This document shows positions 10,198 to 19,452 of a stretch of DNA of 32,351 nt, one piece after another. This stretch comes from Chara braunii (Eukaryota; Streptophyta; Charophyceae; Charales; Characeae), in assembly GCA_003427395.1 (NCBI GenBank), contig BFEA01000110.1, forward strand, positions 2,426,621 to 2,458,971. The letters are read 5' to 3'. A program made the position numbers and the translations under genes. Below the pieces are notes generated by a model that worked only from the letters and a program-made list of their open reading frames with translations, was not told where the DNA came from and made no database searches. The number at the start of each line of letters is the position of its first letter. Position 1 is the stretch's first letter.

Positions 10198-10412
10198 GTG
10201 TGTTTGTTGTCGCGTAATGATATGGAAGCCATCGTATGCGGAAACCAGCGTAGAGTTTGGTCTGACGGTGTAAATTGATGTACTTCGCAGTGCCAATTAT
10301 TCCGCCCTTTCAGTAGTAGGGTTACGGGAGATGATCAGAGATGGTTTGGCTTGTGTGTTGTGGAAATGTGTGGGGAAAAGGTCAGATATGCGAGCGCATG
10401 GGAGAGCGAGTG

Positions 10413-10414
<2 letters not shown>

Positions 10415-10462
<48 letters not shown>
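10415..10462 (+). repeat. (TG)n(AG)n compound microsatellite
   Basis: About 15 TG units are followed without a break by about 9 AG units. Confidence 0.95.
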
Positions 10463-10495
10463 GGTGAATCTTTTAATTCATTGTGGGAGGGAGGC

Positions 10496-10650
10496 CAGAT
10501 ACGCGAGCGCATGTGAGAGCGATTGACCTTGTGGATGAGTACCTGAACTGCAGTCAGATACGGGAGCACGTGAGCACGACCGACCTATCTAGTGATTAGT
10601 GCCTGAACTGCATTCAGATACGGAAGCACTCGAGCATGTCAGAGCTGTGT
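10496..10650 (+). repeat. Degenerate 60-bp tandem repeat
   Basis: The phrase CAGATACGNGAGCRC starts at 10496, 10555 and 10615, with a further related start at 10383 before the microsatellite. The units share GAGTACCTGAACTGCA-like text. At 10700-10830 a separate low-complexity stretch alternates GGTCC, GGCC and CCAGG motifs. Confidence 0.75.
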
Positions 10651-11316
10651 TTTGGGGCAGCGGAAGCATTTGAGCATGGCAGAGCTGTAGCGGTACCCCT
10701 ACGGCCCGGCAGTGAGACCGGACCAGTTTCAGGTCGTCGGCCTGACCCTGGTCCGGTACCAGGTTCAAGGTTGTTTCCAATACCTGGACCTAGGCCAGTA
10801 TATCACTTCGGCCTAGGCCCAGGTCCGCGGTCAGTTCATTCATTCAGTTGTTCGCTCTCATTGAGCCGGATTGGACCTTCACTCAGCTGCTGCTTCTCGT
10901 GTGTGTTCATCGCCTCTCTCTCTCTCTCACCATCTCCGCACGTGCCCTCCGCACGTGCGTCACAAGAGCTGTGTTTTGGGGCAGTGCGTATGTCCCGTGC
11001 ATTTGAGTTCATGGGTGAATCAGGAGGGAATGGACGCTGTGGAAGGCCGGAAGCGCCGTCACGTCCTGCGACCGTAAAATGGGAAGGCCGGGTACGCACG
11101 TGAGCTGCGTAGCAGATGAAAACGCGGCCTATCGGTTGGTTTTCCTTCGGGTTTAGTCTCTGAAAATGAAGGGTCAAAGTTAGACCCTTATATTTTTTCA
11201 CTAGCCAAACTCTAGCTCACGCGGCGCGACGGCTTTTCACCTGGGCACATTGCACCCGTCATTTTTTCTCGATTTATGTATGCCATCATTGGTCGGGGGC
11301 TTGCTTTTTTTTTTTT

Positions 11317-11830
11317 AAATGAAGGCTCACTGGATACTGGTTCGTCATCGTGAATGTCTTGTTTCTTTGCGTGACTGTTTGATGTAGAGGAAAATATTCG
11401 TGCCCGTTTGAGTGGGAGTTTTTTGTTGACGCATGCAGAAAAGCCGGGGATAATATTCGTGTTTATGAGTGGGAGTTTTTTGTTGACGCATGCAGGAAAG
11501 CCGGGGATTTGAACCTCACCGTACGACATGAGGGCTCGCTGGAAGCGCGGTTTTCAGTCTCGTTGTCGTGAATATCTTGTTTCTTTGGACTGTTTGGTCA
11601 AGAGGGAAATGAATGTATTCGTGCCGGGGATTTTAAGTCGGGGATTGGAACTCGTCCGTAAAATGGAGGGTTCGCTGGATGCACCGCATTGCACGGTTTG
11701 CAGGCTCGTTATCGAGATTATCTTGTTTTTCTGTTGACCGTTTGGTCAGAGGGAAAAGAGTATATTCGTGGATGCTGCTGACGTAGCATGCGGAAGCATG
11801 CAGAAGAGCCGGGGACATTTGAACCCCTTC
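11317..11830 (+). repeat. Three-copy degenerate tandem repeat
   Basis: Units beginning ATGARGGCTCRCTGGA start near 11317, 11527 and 11660 and contain CTTGTTTCTTT, a TTTGGTCA phrase and TATTCGTG. Each ends near a GGGGATTTGAACC-like motif. Unit 1 carries an internal 57-bp duplication (GAGTGGGAGTTTTTTGTTGA at 11410 and 11467). The GGATTTGAACCTC motif is the reverse complement of a tRNA T-arm, so a tRNA-related ancestor on the minus strand is possible but unproven. Confidence 0.8.
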
Positions 11831-12283
11831 GTTATAGGACTCTGTCTACTGCTTATTGCTTATTATTTGTTGGCGGTCGTTCTGTTGTGCGAGGAGATGA
11901 AATTTCTTTTGTACTTCGTCAATGCTCATTACTCTTCCGGGTATTTGTTTATTGTCGTTATCTTTCGGAGATTTGTTTTTGTTGTTTATGTTTTTGTGCG
12001 TTGAGATCTAGTATCTTCATTACTTTCTCGATGATTTGTTTATCGTAGTGACTTCCGGTAGTTTGTTTTCCCAAACTCGAAGAGCCTCGCTCCATTTTTC
12101 TTGGTTTTGTAAAATGTGAATGAATCTTCCCCTACGTTGCCCATGGAAAGATATGCTGCCATATGTTTTGTTGTTTGCGCATGTGGAAAGTAGAGAGAGC
12201 TCCTAAAGCTGGTCTGCTATCATGTCGCGGGAACCCTTTCTTTTTTTAAGAGGGGGACGTGTTGAGATACGGTCATCAAATTG
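11831..12283. other. No gene recognised
   Basis: T-rich plus strand with short frames of hydrophobic composition that do not resemble a protein family. No repeat pair was noticed. Confidence 0.4.
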
Positions 12284-12386
12284 ACCGGCATTAGGTTATT
12301 GAAGATTATTATTTAAAACTGATCGGCATTAGGTTATTGAAGATTATGATTTAAACTGATCGGCATTAGGCAATTGAAGATTGTCA
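12284..12386 (+). repeat. Three-copy 37-38-bp tandem repeat
   Basis: Units CGGCATTAGGTTATTGAAGA start at about 12287, 12325 and 12361. The last unit ends GGCAATTGAAGATTGTC, a 17-mer also found at 6442-6458 beside the minus-strand SINE. Confidence 0.9.
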
Positions 12387-12512
12387 TTTTGAAGTCGTTT
12401 GATTTCAGTGATGAATTCAGGTATTTCAACAGTGCCAGTTCGTGTTGATTTCTCTTTTGATTGCGGGGATTGATTTCTGCCGTGTAGTCCGTTGTCAAAT
12501 ATTCACTTCGTT

Positions 12513-12547
12513 GGGGGTGGGAGTCCCTGGGGTGGGAGTCCCTGGGG
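12513..12547 (+). repeat. GGGGTGGGAGTCCCT tandem pair
   Basis: Two adjacent copies of a 17-bp G-rich unit. Confidence 0.85.
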
Positions 12548-12693
12548 AGGCTGGGGGTCATGAGGATTGCGACTCCGTTTGGTTGTTCCACCTCCACGAC
12601 CCCAGCTTCTCCCACCATTAACGACTCTGGACATATGAGATTTGTGTCGTGGTTGGTGGTCTCACCGGGTCGGGTTGATCTCGAGGACTTAGT

Positions 12694-12696
<3 letters not shown>

Positions 12697-12735
<39 letters not shown>
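12697..12735 (+). repeat. Poly(T) tract, 39 bases
   Basis: An unbroken T run. It could be the poly(A) tail of a minus-strand retroelement inserted to its right, but I find no recognisable element body there. It could also be a slippage tract inside the putative LEA intron. Confidence 0.9.
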
Positions 12736-12736
<1 letters not shown>

Positions 12737-13138
12737 TCGTTTATGTATCAGCTGTTTCAGAAGGGGGTAATTTGAAGCGCTCCTTTGGGTAGGAGCGAGG
12801 AGCGTCGTCGAGTTGTGTACGACACTCTTTACATGCGCATTCGTGTCGAGGGGTGTACAGTGTCCGGATTCGTGTTGTTGTTACGGATTTCGGGTATTGT
12901 CTGTGTTTTATTGCATGCTGACCGTCGATCGATGGTGTTTGTCTTTCATGCGTTCGATTTAATCATGTGTCGTAGAGCGTGCGATCAATTTATTCACATC
13001 GTAGAGGGTCGCCTCTCCGTTTGAGCTGTTGAAATTTCTGTGCCGAAGTGTTAGATCTGATCTGTGTCAGGAATGTCTTCCGCAATGAAGAAACTGGGCT
13101 CGGACCGCTAGTCTCCACCATCCATCATCCGCAGCGCG

Positions 13139-13210
13139 CTGATTCTATTGTCTCTTCGATTGCTGTGTTTGTTTTGTTCTGTGGTGGTGATATGGTTTGG
13201 TCGCTGCAGG
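13139..13210 (+). promoter_or_regulatory. Probable 3' splice site of the LEA exon
   Basis: A pyrimidine-rich run (about 13145-13180, TTGTCTCTTCG then TGTTTGTTTTGTTC) precedes GCTGCAG at 13203-13209. The next base starts codon GGT, so the boundary is phase 0. A branch-point-like CTGAT is at about 13138-13142. Confidence 0.45.
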
Positions 13211-15450
13211 GTGTTGACCCGGAAGAGACGAGGAGGGAGAGGAGGGACGATAGGAGGGGTGCATCGGACGAAGGGTTGACGGATAAAGTGCGAGAGACCG
13301 TGTCGGACGTGAAGGAAAGCCTGAAGGAGAAGGTGGAAGAACTGAAGGAGAAGGTACAAGAAATGAAGGAAGGGGGAAATAGTGAAAGGGGAGAAACGAG
13401 GGAGGGAGGCAGTTCAGGCGGGAGGTCATCGGCTCGGGATCCCTTTGCATCTGCGACGAAGGGAGGGAGCACGCAGTCCACCGGTGGTAGAACTACTGAG
13501 GGGTCAGCTGGGAAGGTAGTGGAGGGATGGGAGAGGTGGGCATCCCAAGCCGCCGAAGGAACGACAAGAGGTGAAGCTGGGAACGCACGTAGAACGTCGA
13601 CGAGCGGCAGGGACAACGAAGGATCATCTAGGAGAGACACCGAGGATATGGCGGAATCGCTGAAGGAGAAGAAAGATGAACTAAAGAGGAGAGTCGAAGA
13701 GGCGGAGGACGAGCTTCGTGATGTCCTGGATAGCAGAGGTGTGGGAGCGAAAGTGGGTGATAAGGCGAGGGAGATGAAGGAGATCGTGCAGGAAAAGATA
13801 GAGGATTTGAGCGAAAAGGCAAGGGAGAAGAAGGAAGAGGTGTCGAGTCGGCTGAGGGAGGGGAAGAATGAAGAGGAGAGCGGAAGGCAGGGAAGAAGCG
13901 GAAGAGGGGAGGACGACAGCTACAGCTACGCGACAACACGTGCTAGGAGCGACGAGAGGGGGTATGACGAAGGAAGGAGGACGTCGACGAGCGGCGCGGG
14001 CGTCGTAGAGGGAATGAAGGACAAATTGGTGGACGTGGTGCATGGGGTGAAGGAGAGAGTGAGTGAGTTGGGGGAGATGGTGAGAGAGAAGTTGGGCGGC
14101 CGACCTTCGACAACCTCGAGGGTAGGCGTGGTGGAGAAGAGAGGAGAGGGAGTGGGTGAAAGTGCACGTCGTGAGACTGGCCAGGACGTAAGGAGTGCCG
14201 CCGGGAGAGCGCGCGATGATGCGGAGTACGAGGCTGGCAGAGCGACAAGAAAAGCAGGAGATAAGGTGGAGGATGTGAAGGAGAAGGCGGAGGACGTGAA
14301 GGATCGTACAAAGGAAAGGGCCGAGGATGCCAAGGAAGGACTGCAGGAGAAATGGGAGGACGCAAAGGAGAGAGTATCTGAAAAAACGGAGGATGCGAAG
14401 GACAGAGCCGTTGACGTCAAAGACGAAGCGAAGGAGAGGGCGGAGGCGGCGAAGGAACGAATGGCTGCGAGAATGGAGGACTCGAAGCAGAGAGCCTCCA
14501 GTGTGACAGAGCAGGTTAAGGACAAAGCGGAGGCAATCAAGGATCGAATCGGCGAGACTCTGCATGATACGCGGGAGAAGGTAAGTGAGAAAATGGAGGA
14601 CCTGAAGGAGAAGAAGGACGAGATGACGGAACGGGCTACGGAGACGTACTTGGCGTCGAAGCGGAAGCTTAGGGATGCGGCAGATAAGGCCAGCGACCTC
14701 AAAGAGGGTGTGAAGGACAAGGTGGAGGCCGCGAAGGAGAAGGCTGTTGAAGTGAAGGACAGAGTTGCCGAGAAGATGGAGGATGCCAAGGAAAGCCTCA
14801 TGGACGCGAAGGAGAGAGTGCAGGACAAGGCGAGTGAGCTGAAGGAGAGGGTGGCAGGTAAGGCAGAAGACGCCCAGGAGAAGGTAGGAGAGATGAAGGA
14901 TAAAGCCGCTGATAAAGTGGCTGATGTGAAGGAGAAGGCAGCGGAGAAGGCGGAGGATGTGCGGGAAAGAGCGCGCGAAGCGAAGGATACTGCAGCGGAC
15001 GGAGTGTACGACGTGAAGGAAAAGACGGAGGATAAGGCCAGGGATGTCAGAGACAAGGCGGAGGATAAGGCCAGGGAGGGCAAGGCGAGAGCTGGCGAGA
15101 CGAAAGAGAGGATGTCTGAGAGAGCGAGTGAAGTGGGAGCAGCAGGTTATAGAGCAGGCGAAGGTACCAGCACGGGACGTGGGACGGACGACGAAGGATC
15201 GTACGAGGCTAAACGGAGGGCCGCGGAGAGGGCAGCAGAACTCATGGACAGAGCAATCGAGGAAACCGAAGCAATGAGGGAGCAGGCTGCGAATCTGAGG
15301 GAGCAGATTGAGATGGAGGAAGGGGAGGAGAAATCGGGATCGCGCTCACGGAGAGGAGCTAGCGGTTCTTCGTCTGCAGCAAACAAAGGATCCACGACAG
15401 AGAGATCGTCGAGGAAGGGAAACAAGGGGACTGGGGAGAGCAAACTGTGA
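13210..15450 (+). CDS. LEA group 3 (LEA_4-type) protein, large exon
   Basis: Encodes about 746 residues made almost wholly of Lys, Glu, Asp, Arg and Ala, with no Cys seen. Numbering from Gly at 13210: an amphipathic segment (about 22-54), a Ser/Gly/Thr linker, a charged helix (about 147-225), a VVEGMKDKLVDVVHG segment (about 265-297), about 27 degenerate 11-residue repeats of the type AEDVKEKAEDV (about 349-643), an Ala/Glu helix (667-707) and a Ser/Lys/Arg tail ending in stop TGA at 15448. This is the signature of late embryogenesis abundant group 3 proteins, which are disordered in water and fold into amphipathic helices on drying, protecting membranes and enzymes. It is much longer than the usual 150-400 residues. 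The frame is open back to 13048, with Met codons at 13048 and 13192. I start at 13210 because a T-rich tract and GCTGCAG|G make a good 3' splice site there. Antisense open frames are shadows. Confidence 0.85.
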   Translation, partial: GVDPEETRRERRDDRRGASDEGLTDKVRETVSDVKESLKEKVEELKEKVQEMKEGGNSERGETREGGSSGGRSSARDPFASATKGGSTQSTGGRTTEGSAGKVVEGWERWASQAAEGTTRGEAGNARRTSTSGRDNEGSSRRDTEDMAESLKEKKDELKRRVEEAEDELRDVLDSRGVGAKVGDKAREMKEIVQEKIEDLSEKAREKKEEVSSRLREGKNEEESGRQGRSGRGEDDSYSYATTRARSDERGYDEGRRTSTSGAGVVEGMKDKLVDVVHGVKERVSELGEMVREKLGGRPSTTSRVGVVEKRGEGVGESARRETGQDVRSAAGRARDDAEYEAGRATRKAGDKVEDVKEKAEDVKDRTKERAEDAKEGLQEKWEDAKERVSEKTEDAKDRAVDVKDEAKERAEAAKERMAARMEDSKQRASSVTEQVKDKAEAIKDRIGETLHDTREKVSEKMEDLKEKKDEMTERATETYLASKRKLRDAADKASDLKEGVKDKVEAAKEKAVEVKDRVAEKMEDAKESLMDAKERVQDKASELKERVAGKAEDAQEKVGEMKDKAADKVADVKEKAAEKAEDVRERAREAKDTAADGVYDVKEKTEDKARDVRDKAEDKAREGKARAGETKERMSERASEVGAAGYRAGEGTSTGRGTDDEGSYEAKRRAAERAAELMDRAIEETEAMREQAANLREQIEMEEGEEKSGSRSRRGASGSSSAANKGSTTERSSRKGNKGTGESKL

Positions 15451-15528
15451 ATAACTGTGAATGTTCCCATAGTGCGACAGTCTGCGGGGCCGTGCCGGCA
15501 GATGAATGTATGCTCAGGACTTGAGTAG

Positions 15529-15990
15529 GAATCTCTCCTTGTCTCTGGACGAATTCGAGGGTACTACTAGAGTTCAAGAGAGAGTTCAAGAGAGAGAGAG
15601 AGAGGTGAAAATGCACACTGAGTTGAATACGTCTCTCTGAATTTGTAAAAGCGGTCTGACTACTTGGATATGACCGGGAGAGCATCGTGAGTGGAATCCA
15701 CCATTATGAATGGCTGTAAGATTCTCCCTCGTCTCTGGGAGAGTCCTAGAGAAGGCCATGAGAGAGTGGAGAAAGAGAGAGAGAGAGAGAGGGGAAAAAA
15801 GGTAGGTGAAAACATACACCGTGAATTGAAAGAGAGAAGGGAAAAAAGACAAGTGAAAATATATACAAGTGAATTGAAAAACTGGCTTCTCTCTGAATTT
15901 TTAGAAGCGTTCTTACTACTACTAGTTGGGTATGACTGAGAGAGGAGAGCATAGTGAGTGGATGATTCCACCGTTATGAGTAATTGGAAC
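15529..15990 (+). repeat. Two-copy tandem duplication 3' of the LEA exon, with (GA)n
   Basis: Copy 1 is about 15529-15718 and copy 2 about 15719-15990. Both read GATTCTCCCTCGTCTCTGG, then GAGAGAGAG, GTGAAAA, CTCTCTGAATTT, TATGAC and GAGTGGA...CCACC. Copy 2 is longer because of an extra purine-rich GTGAAAA block. The start of copy 1, about 80 bp after the stop codon, may lie in the 3' UTR of the LEA gene. Confidence 0.8.
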
Positions 15991-16097
15991 ACTGTACCTG
16001 TGAGTCTGTGACTGCGAGAGAATTGCAGAGCGCGAGATTGAAGTCGCTATGAAAGAGTCGAGAGCTCTACGCATGGGCACACAAAAATTTTAGTTCT

Positions 16098-16190
16098 ACG
16101 TCCACACACACAGAGACCGTAAGACGTGCCTGTACGGCCATACAAACGTCCACACACACAGACCGTAAGACATGCCATACGGCCATACAA
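16098..16190 (+). repeat. Two-copy 48-bp tandem repeat
   Basis: ACGTCCACACACACAG starts at 16098 and 16146, each followed by GACCGTAAGAC and TACGGCCATACAA. Confidence 0.92.
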
Positions 16191-16804
16191 TCCTCTTGAA
16201 GAGTTATTGAATGGGCGTGGACGTCGGTGAGACATTCGTAGTGTACGATAGTATCATAACTCCTGAGACAGCTGTGAGGTAAGAGTATATTTAGAGTATA
16301 TTCCTGATATTGAAAAGTAGCTTTTGATCGCATTTGCTTGGGTCCTGGGAAGCATGTGTTCATCCGCGGGGTTGAACCTGATACGTACGATTTAGGGTGT
16401 GTGTGGCACTGTGCTGCCAGTTAAGATTAGTCTGCGGTTCAAACCTGAAACCCTTTTGTGCACCAAGTCTTGCGAGTGTCCTGAGATCGTACTCGAGGGT
16501 GCGGATTTCAGTACGTGCATACACTGTCACCGTGTCACGTGGTATGGTAATTTTTGAAGGAATAACTGCCAGGGGTCTTTGAGACGTACGTACCTAATGA
16601 AAACGGGCCCTGTCCAACCGAAGAATCATATGACATTGTGTGACTGATATTACCTTTTACAGGTTGATATTGTGTGGGTTCTTAGCGAAATGTATCCCTC
16701 CTCCCTTGTATCTCTCCTCCCCCTTGATATCTCACTGTGCCCACCGTGCCGCATAATAATTGCGAAGGATCGATAGTTTGGATGTGATTTTCGAGTGCGG
16801 TTTT
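16191..16804. other. No gene recognised
   Basis: Contains GGTTCAAACC at 16436-16445 and, on the minus strand, AGGTTCAACCCC near 16375. Both resemble polymerase III box B but no convincing box A stands at the right distance. No coding signal. Confidence 0.4.
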
Positions 16805-16985
16805 GTACTGCGTTGTAACTTGTCACTGCCGCCTTGAATGGCGCCTTCAGGCGATAAGGCTGCGGGTGGTGTGATATCGATGAACTGTCATGGTACTGTT
16901 TGGGTATGTGCAGACTGGAGTGATGTAGTGCGTTGTTGTCACTGCCGCCCTCAGGCTGCTGGTAGTGTAATATCGATCCAGTGAT
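16805..16985 (+). repeat. Two-copy tandem duplication, 120-bp period
   Basis: Units start at CGTTGT (16811 and 16931) and continue GTCACTGCCGCC, CAGGC, GGCTGC, GGTGTGATATCGAT or GGTAGTGTAATATCGAT. Confidence 0.8.
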
Positions 16986-17571
16986 CCACTGTCCATTGTC
17001 ATGGGACTGATGTCTTCTGGTGGAGTTGATTACGGCGTCATGACGCGACGCTGGTAGTGTGTAGTCATTGACCAGGTGTGTAGTACGTAACAGTGGATGG
17101 TTCGTGGTTGCCGTGGTTTGTTTCGGTGTTTTGCGTTTTGGGCGGCCACTTGACCCTGGGAGGGTCGCTTCTGCTTGCTTCTCTTAGGGTAGACCGTAGA
17201 GGACCGTAGAGGCTCAAACCTTGATTTGCGACTTTGTCAGAGAGGGGGAAAGTTTGGCGCTGAAGTGTTCTGGACCACTGATAACATCGTGGCTCGAAAG
17301 TTGATGCGAGTGACTTGAGATTGTTCATTGCACGAGAAGGGAGTTCGGAGTTCCTGCTTGCAGGAGGGGTTTGAGGAGTCCGGAAGCTGAGAATACTGTC
17401 CACAACTGTATTGCAATAAAAGACGATATTTTTTCCATTATGAAGCGTTGTGTGCTGAGGATGTGGTCACTTTGTGCGCAACTATATTGCAATTTGTGTG
17501 CAGATACTAGATAGTGACTCTTTGTGCTAATGTTCGTGTGCGTGGGATGTGGTGGGTTACTGATCCGATTC

Positions 17572-17574
<3 letters not shown>
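16986..17574. other. No gene recognised
   Basis: Mixed sequence. A 112-codon minus-strand open frame (17065-17403) has no recognisable motif. TATTGCAAT-type phrases occur twice (about 17410 and 17485). Confidence 0.4.

Positions 17575-17627
<53 letters not shown>
17575..17627 (+). repeat. (CT)n microsatellite
   Basis: About 26 uninterrupted CT units, followed by GTGTGTG. A short (CA)n tract follows at 17693-17709. Confidence 0.97.
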
Positions 17628-17634
<7 letters not shown>

Positions 17635-17788
17635 ATACATGTGTGTAGATACTTTTTGTGAAGTTGTACATAGCGAACATGTTAACATGACAACACACAC
17701 ACACACACATTCAAGCTTCTGACGAGTCCGTGAGAGTCTGAACAATTTGTCAAAGTATTGACGCATGACATAAGTAAGTGCACGGATG

Positions 17789-17985
17789 TGCAGGGTGGAA
17801 TATGAAATGCAAAACACAGAACAAAAGAAATATTAAGTTCCCTGCTGCAGAGGGTGGTATATGGACTCCATGCACAGAGAGAAGAAAAAATGAAATGCAA
17901 ACACAGAACAAAAGAAACTAGTAAGTTCCCTGCTGCACAGGGTGGAATATGGACTCATGCACAGAGAGAAAAGAAAAAAGAAAAG
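17789..17985 (+). repeat. Tandem repeat, 88-bp period, about 2.3 copies
   Basis: GAAATGCAAAACACAGAAC starts at 17804 and recurs (one A fewer) at 17892. TGCAGGGTGGAATATG-like text starts each unit three times, and TTCCCTGCTGCA ends two. Slightly diverged copies. Confidence 0.88.
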
Positions 17986-18799
17986 AAATACATTTATGGG
18001 ATAAGTGGGCGCTTTGAAAGAAAGGAGGGCATAATTGCTTGCATGACGCCTGCCATCCAACTACATGTATCATGTTAGCAAATATCCGTTGCAGGTATTT
18101 CAAGTTGCATGCATGCAGCACATACCTCCTGCATGTGTGTCCTCCTGCCCACCAAGCTATACCAGTGGACTCTTGGTCAATGTACATCGTGCATGCATGC
18201 ATGCACGTCGTGCATCCATTTGCAAGACCTGGTACGTGATGCAGCGAATGCAGGCGATATGGATGTTAAATTTTAAATGGCATAGTGTTCTGAATACTGG
18301 TCGTAGTCCCGGTGCATGTTAATTGAGAACATGGCTTTGTGCGAGTGGACTTACTGTCACTTCAAGATCACCAGGCTGCTAGTCCAGGAAGGGTGTGTAC
18401 ATGAATGACTCAGTCTGGCAGGTTGTTTGACAAATTGACACCCGTGTATCAACTCTAGTCCACCCGTCGATTTAGTCGAAGGGTCTCGAAACATTATTTC
18501 CATGCTGCCCTATCGTTGTTCTGATCTGTCTCTTCACATGTTCATCAATTGGGGTACAACGTCGCTGGCATTTTTCCGAGTTGGCCGTGCTGTTGGTTTA
18601 AGCGAGTATTACTTCCGAGACATGCTGAAAGGATGACTTCATTCATTGGATTGCAATGGGTTTCCCCTCCGTTGGGTACTTTTATGTTCGTACTATGTTT
18701 GCGCTGTGCTTTCCAGTGAAGCCTGATGTGAAGTCGGCTTGCGTGGAGCAATAATGATTGAATGGAACGACATGAGTCGTCAAGTTGAATGTGATGATA
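17986..18799. other. No gene recognised; GCATGC-rich patch
   Basis: At 18090-18210, runs of GCATGCATGC and TGCATG recur three times and form alternating purine-pyrimidine, self-complementary stretches. The remainder has no recognised feature. Confidence 0.45.
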
Positions 18800-18970
18800 C
18801 TGGCGAAAATGCTCTGTTTTGTGTTAGCCGGAGTCTGCCGGACCCCCACTGGCGGTCCTAACTCTGCACCGTAGGTCACGAACCTCAGGGCGAGGAGCAA
18901 CATGTGATAGCCTCTTCACCGTGAGAGGTAGCTGTGCAGCTTGTGCTTGCAGGGGTCTCCTCTGTAAAGG
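18800..18970 (+). repeat. Partial repeat related to the minus-strand SINE body
   Basis: From TACTGGCGAAAATGCT through GTGTTAGCCGG, CCCCCACTGGCGG and CTGCACC to GAGAGGTAG and AGGGGTC, this matches in order the reverse complement of about 6135-5935. The tRNA-like head is missing, so it is a 5'-truncated copy or a separate repeat that also lies inside the other locus. Confidence 0.65.
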
Positions 18971-19156
18971 AAGTTGACAGAAGAATGTGTACCGAAGGGG
19001 GCAGGGGGTGGGGGACGGGTAGTGATCACTGATCGGTAATTGGAGACGAACCCTGCCCCTCTGCTGGCGGTCACCAGTACGAGGCTTGGGCTTGGACACG
19101 CTCCACTATGCGCCGAGCTTTGTTGAATCATGACCGGCACACTTTTTCTTTGTGTA

Positions 19157-19261
19157 CCTTCTTCCCCTGAATGAAACGTACGGTCATTATAGCGGTATTT
19201 GAGGCATCTTTCAGTCTAGATACAGCTATAATGACCGCACGTTGTATTAGGGGGAAGAAGG
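19157..19261. mobile_element. 105-bp palindromic MITE (family member A)
   Basis: Arms of 41 bp at 19157-19197 and 19221-19261 pair in 35 of 41 positions around a 23-base loop. The ends read CCTTCTTCCCC...GGGGAAGAAGG. TA stands directly outside on both sides (19155-19156, 19262-19263), as expected for a Tc1/mariner (Stowaway-like) target duplication. It has no coding capacity and would depend on a transposase elsewhere. Member B at 28202 has exactly the same length and similar ends and centre. Confidence 0.85.
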
Positions 19262-19279
19262 TAGCTATTCCATTATAGC

Positions 19280-19304
19280 NNNNNNNNNNNNNNNNNNNNN
19301 NNNN
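19280..19304. other. 25-N assembly gap
   Basis: The run of 25 N is flanked on both sides by GCTATTCCATTATAGC (19264-19279 and 19305-19320), which suggests overlapping contigs that were not merged. Confidence 0.9.
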
Positions 19305-19311
19305 GCTATTC

Positions 19312-19388
19312 CATTATAGCGGTATTTGAGGCATCTTTCAGTCTAGATACAGCTATAATGACCGCACGTTGTATTAGGGGGAAGAAGG
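19312..19388. repeat. Partial second copy of MITE A (tandem duplication)
   Basis: Repeats 19185-19261 base for base as far as I can see, from CATTATAGCGG to GGGGAAGAAGG, again followed by TAGCTATTCCA. The left end of the MITE is missing. If the gap is an overlap artefact, the duplication period is 86 bp. Confidence 0.85.
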
Positions 19389-19441
19389 TAGCTATTCCAG
19401 CCTAGGTCCGGTAACGGCGGTAGGCCAAAGGTGTGAAATTT

Positions 19442-19452
19442 TTGGACGGGTT
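19442..19452 (+). repeat. LINE target-site duplication, left copy
   Basis: TTGGACGGGTT, identical to the right copy directly after the A-rich tail. It is preceded by AAATTT, a plausible endonuclease nick context. Confidence 0.85.

Noticed and set aside
13926-15083. 385-codon open frame on the minus strand
   Set aside because: Ser/Leu/Phe/Ala-rich mirror of the LEA repeats. It is kept open by the Lys/Glu codon bias of the sense strand and has no domain of its own. The 294-codon frame at 13681-14565 is the same effect.
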